From: Pseudomonadota bacterium
Lineage (GTDB): Bacteria; Myxococcota_A; Polyangia; Polyangiales; Polyangiaceae
NCBI GenBank assembly: GCA_023398955.1
Contig: JAEWRL010000196.1
Coordinates: 1 to 27,324 of the forward strand
DNA: 27,324 nt
Reading direction: 5' to 3'
Below, piece by piece: positions 25,662 through 27,324 of the stretch (within the stretch, counting starts at the first letter, position 1; every line of letters starts with the position of its first letter). The notes under the pieces were generated by a model. The model searched no databases, was not told the DNA's origin, and worked only from the letters and a program-made list of their open reading frames with translations. Made by a program: the position numbers and the translations under genes.

Positions 25662-27005
25662 TCAGTGCTCCTCCATCACGACGTGGGCGTTTGCGCCCCC
25701 CACCCCGAATGCACTCACACCGGCACGACGCACACCAGTGCATTCCCACGGGCGGGTGCTCGTCACGACCTCGAAGGGCGTTTCGCTGAGGCGCAGAGAT
25801 GGCGCAGGGCTCTCGAAGTGAAGGCTCGCAGGCAGCGTCCGATTCGAAAGGGCAAGGGCCGTTTTGATGAGCCCCGTCACGCCAGCGGCTGCGGACGTAT
25901 GGCCCAAGTTGCTCTTCACCGAGCCCAACCCGCAGTACCCTCGCTCGCTGGAACTCGTGCGAAAGGCGCGGGTGAGCGCGGCTACTTCCACAGGATCGCC
26001 CTGAGGCGTCGCCGTACCGTGCGCTTCCACATACGAGATCGAGCGAGGGTCGACGCCAGCAACGCGGAGTGCCTTTTCAATGCAACGCTGTTGGCCCTCG
26101 ATGCTCGGAGCGATGTAGCTCGACCCCGCGCCCCCGTCATTGTTCACGGCCGCTCCGCGAATGACAGCATGAATGGGCCGCCTATCGGCGACGGCGTCCT
26201 CCAGGCGCTGAAGCAATACGGCGCCTACTCCACAAGAGAAGATTGTCCCGCTCGCCTTTGCGTCGAAGCAACGGGTCGAACCATCACGGGAAAAGATGCC
26301 CCCTGGTTGATAGCGATACCCGCGCGCCTGCGGAAACTGAATCGAGCTGCCGCCAGCGAGGAATGCGTCCGTCTCTCCGCGCCATAGGCTCTGACAGCCG
26401 AGGGTGATGGCCATCAAGGAAGTCGAACACGCACATTGCACCGTGGTGGCCGGACCGCGCAAACCGAAGATCTGCGCCGTTCGGGTCGCGATGTAGTCGC
26501 GATCGTTGAGAAGCTGGGTTTCATAAACATCGACGTCGCCGTTGCGCACGAACTGATCCAAGTACGCCCGGTCGGGGACCAGGTTGGCCATGAGGTAGTT
26601 TCCTCGCGTCCCGATCCCCAGGGCGACTCCGACGTCGCCCTCGAAGGACGACGGATCCAGGCAGCCGTCCTCCAATGCATTCCAGGCGCATTCCAGCCAA
26701 ATGCGATGCTGAGGATCCATCATCGCCGCCTGCCGGGGGGACAGCCCGAAGAACTCGGCGTCCCAATCCTCGACTCCGTCGATCACCCCGGCGCGCGGGA
26801 CGAAGTCCGCGTCGTCACGCAGAGCTTCGAAGTCGAGCTCGGTCTTGCGCAGAGTTTCCTCGTCGAGCGTCGAGATCGTTTCTCGCTCCACGACGAGGTT
26901 GTCCCAGAACTCTTCAAGGCTTCTCGCACCAGGGAGTCGCACCGCCATCCCGACCACGGCGATCGGGCGCGTGCTCTGCCGGTGGGGTGACGGGGAACCA
27001 GACAT
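25662..27005 (-). CDS. stand-alone ketosynthase of the PKS-NRPS hybrid
   Basis: A 447-residue type I ketosynthase. All catalytic residues are present: Cys193 in CACSTSL, His329 in EAHGTAT and His369 in SNLGH. DPQHRIWLECAWNALED, FDAKASGTIFSCGVGAV and the GNYLMANL loop fit the KS clade of hybrid NRPS-PKS modules. The protein ends right after GGANAHVVMEEH, where a normal module would run through a linker into an AT; here the AT is at the start of the next gene. There is no N-terminal docking region and no loading module, so the starter must arrive from a free acyl carrier or CoA, or from a protein outside the window. The ATG at 27005 is used; it has no clear ribosome-binding site, and a TTG at 27041 in the same frame is a weaker option. 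Confidence 0.92.
   Translation of the reverse strand: MSGSPSPHRQSTRPIAVVGMAVRLPGARSLEEFWDNLVVERETISTLDEETLRKTELDFEALRDDADFVPRAGVIDGVEDWDAEFFGLSPRQAAMMDPQHRIWLECAWNALEDGCLDPSSFEGDVGVALGIGTRGNYLMANLVPDRAYLDQFVRNGDVDVYETQLLNDRDYIATRTAQIFGLRGPATTVQCACSTSLMAITLGCQSLWRGETDAFLAGGSSIQFPQARGYRYQPGGIFSRDGSTRCFDAKASGTIFSCGVGAVLLQRLEDAVADRRPIHAVIRGAAVNNDGGAGSSYIAPSIEGQQRCIEKALRVAGVDPRSISYVEAHGTATPQGDPVEVAALTRAFRTSSSERGYCGLGSVKSNLGHTSAAAGVTGLIKTALALSNRTLPASLHFESPAPSLRLSETPFEVVTSTRPWECTGVRRAGVSAFGVGGANAHVVMEEH
25668..25674 (-). promoter_or_regulatory. ribosome-binding site of the AT-TE gene
   Basis: GGAGGAG, read on the minus strand, lies eight bases before the GTG at 25659 and inside the last codons of the KS gene. 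It shows that the downstream protein can start by itself right after the KS stop and decides the GTG start. Confidence 0.75.
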
Positions 27006-27076
27006 TATTAATGTACTAACAGAGGTAGATACCGAGAACAACCAATACCCGACGCTCTAGCCGCGAACACACCCAA

Positions 27077-27110
27077 TGAGGGCTCGAGCGTGGCAAATGC
27101 CCTCACGCTC
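27077..27110 (-). promoter_or_regulatory. interleaved inverted repeats in PKS-NRPS leader
   Basis: Two seven-base inverted repeats are interleaved. TGAGGGC (27077-27083) pairs with GCCCTCA (27099-27105), and GAGCGTG (27086-27092) pairs with CACGCTC (27104-27110). All 14 pairs are perfect. If this part is transcribed on the minus strand, the arms follow the A-B-A'-B' order of an H-type pseudoknot, or compete because they share two bases. It lies about 72 bases before the KS start. It could equally be a DNA operator or chance. Confidence 0.4.
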
Positions 27111-27213
27111 TGCACAAAGATCCCATAGTCGGCAATGTGGACCTCAGCGACACCTGGATGACGGTCTTACGAGCATTTCGGGCTCTTCGTCGGAATACGG
27201 GTAGTGGCGTCGA

Positions 27214-27237
27214 CGCGCTCCGCGCCGCAGGAGCGCG
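27214..27237. terminator. GC-rich hairpin, possible terminator or operator
   Basis: CGCGCTCC (27214-27221) and GGAGCGCG (27230-27237) form a perfect eight-base-pair stem with an eight-base loop. No T-run follows on either strand, so intrinsic termination is doubtful. It may mark the end of a gene beyond the window edge or be a regulator site. Confidence 0.35.
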
Positions 27238-27324
27238 GTGGTGTAAGTCACGTAGTGGGGCGACGCGGTGCTCACCGCGGAAGCGAGCGCGTGGATCAGT
27301 GCAGCCGCGCCGGGACGGTTCCAG

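Larger units (their letters stand above)
27006..27324. other. upstream region of the PKS-NRPS operon
   Basis: This 319-base region upstream of the KS gene reaches the window edge and has no convincing gene. It is probably the leader and promoter area of the minus-strand operon. Nearest the ATG it is AT-rich (27003-27045). Further up it holds the interleaved inverted repeats at 27077-27110 and a GC-rich hairpin at 27214-27237. I could not pick a confident -35/-10 pair. Confidence 0.45.

Overview
The window is GC-rich and has long open frames on both strands. It encodes several big lipoproteins with glycine/serine-rich linkers after the lipobox, a CotH-type kinase-like protein, a SigZ-type sigma factor and a PKS-NRPS hybrid. 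This mix resembles a large-genome myxobacterium (Myxococcota, probably Polyangiales). That placement is an inference from gene style; there is no rRNA or other marker in the window.

Layout. (1) 67-1252, minus: a small four-helix-bundle protein and a two-CBS-domain protein, separated by a gap holding at most a weak ORF. (2) 1468-6314, minus: three genes in one direction, a Cys-containing lipoprotein, a B12-binding-type radical SAM enzyme coupled to it by a GTGA overlap, and a CotH-like lipoprotein. (3) 6570-7972, plus: arsM (arsenite methyltransferase) directly followed by a sigZ-type ECF sigma factor with a Cys-rich tail. (4) 8159-12808, plus: one 1549-residue protein joining a type I mannose-6-phosphate isomerase, a phosphohexomutase and a sugar-nucleotidyltransferase-like module in pathway order, apparently a one-polypeptide GDP-mannose route. 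(5) 13068-18465, plus: two surface lipoproteins, one with a tandem-repeat Gly-rich stalk and a DUF4380-like domain, the other with a Cys-rich region, FG-GAP/VCBS-like repeats and CARDB-like domains. (6) 18547-19395, minus: an unrecognised protein. (7) 19840-27005, minus: a two-gene hybrid synthase, a free-standing KS and then AT-ACP-C-A-PCP-TE.

How the genes work together. The KS/AT-ACP pair should add one or more malonyl units with no reduction, and the C-A-PCP-TE should then attach an amino acid (a glycine-like code) and release a beta-ketoacyl-amino acid or a product cyclised from it. arsM and sigZ look like an arsenic-response pair. The fusion protein would supply GDP-mannose or a related nucleotide sugar for surface polysaccharide. 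The minus-strand cluster 1468-6314 probably acts partly outside the cell (two lipoproteins) and partly in the cytoplasm (radical SAM enzyme), but its substrate is unknown.

The most notable items are the three-module sugar-nucleotide fusion, the minimal non-reducing split PKS-NRPS with an interleaved inverted-repeat leader, the arsM-sigZ pair with Cys tails, and the lipoprotein/radical SAM/CotH cluster.
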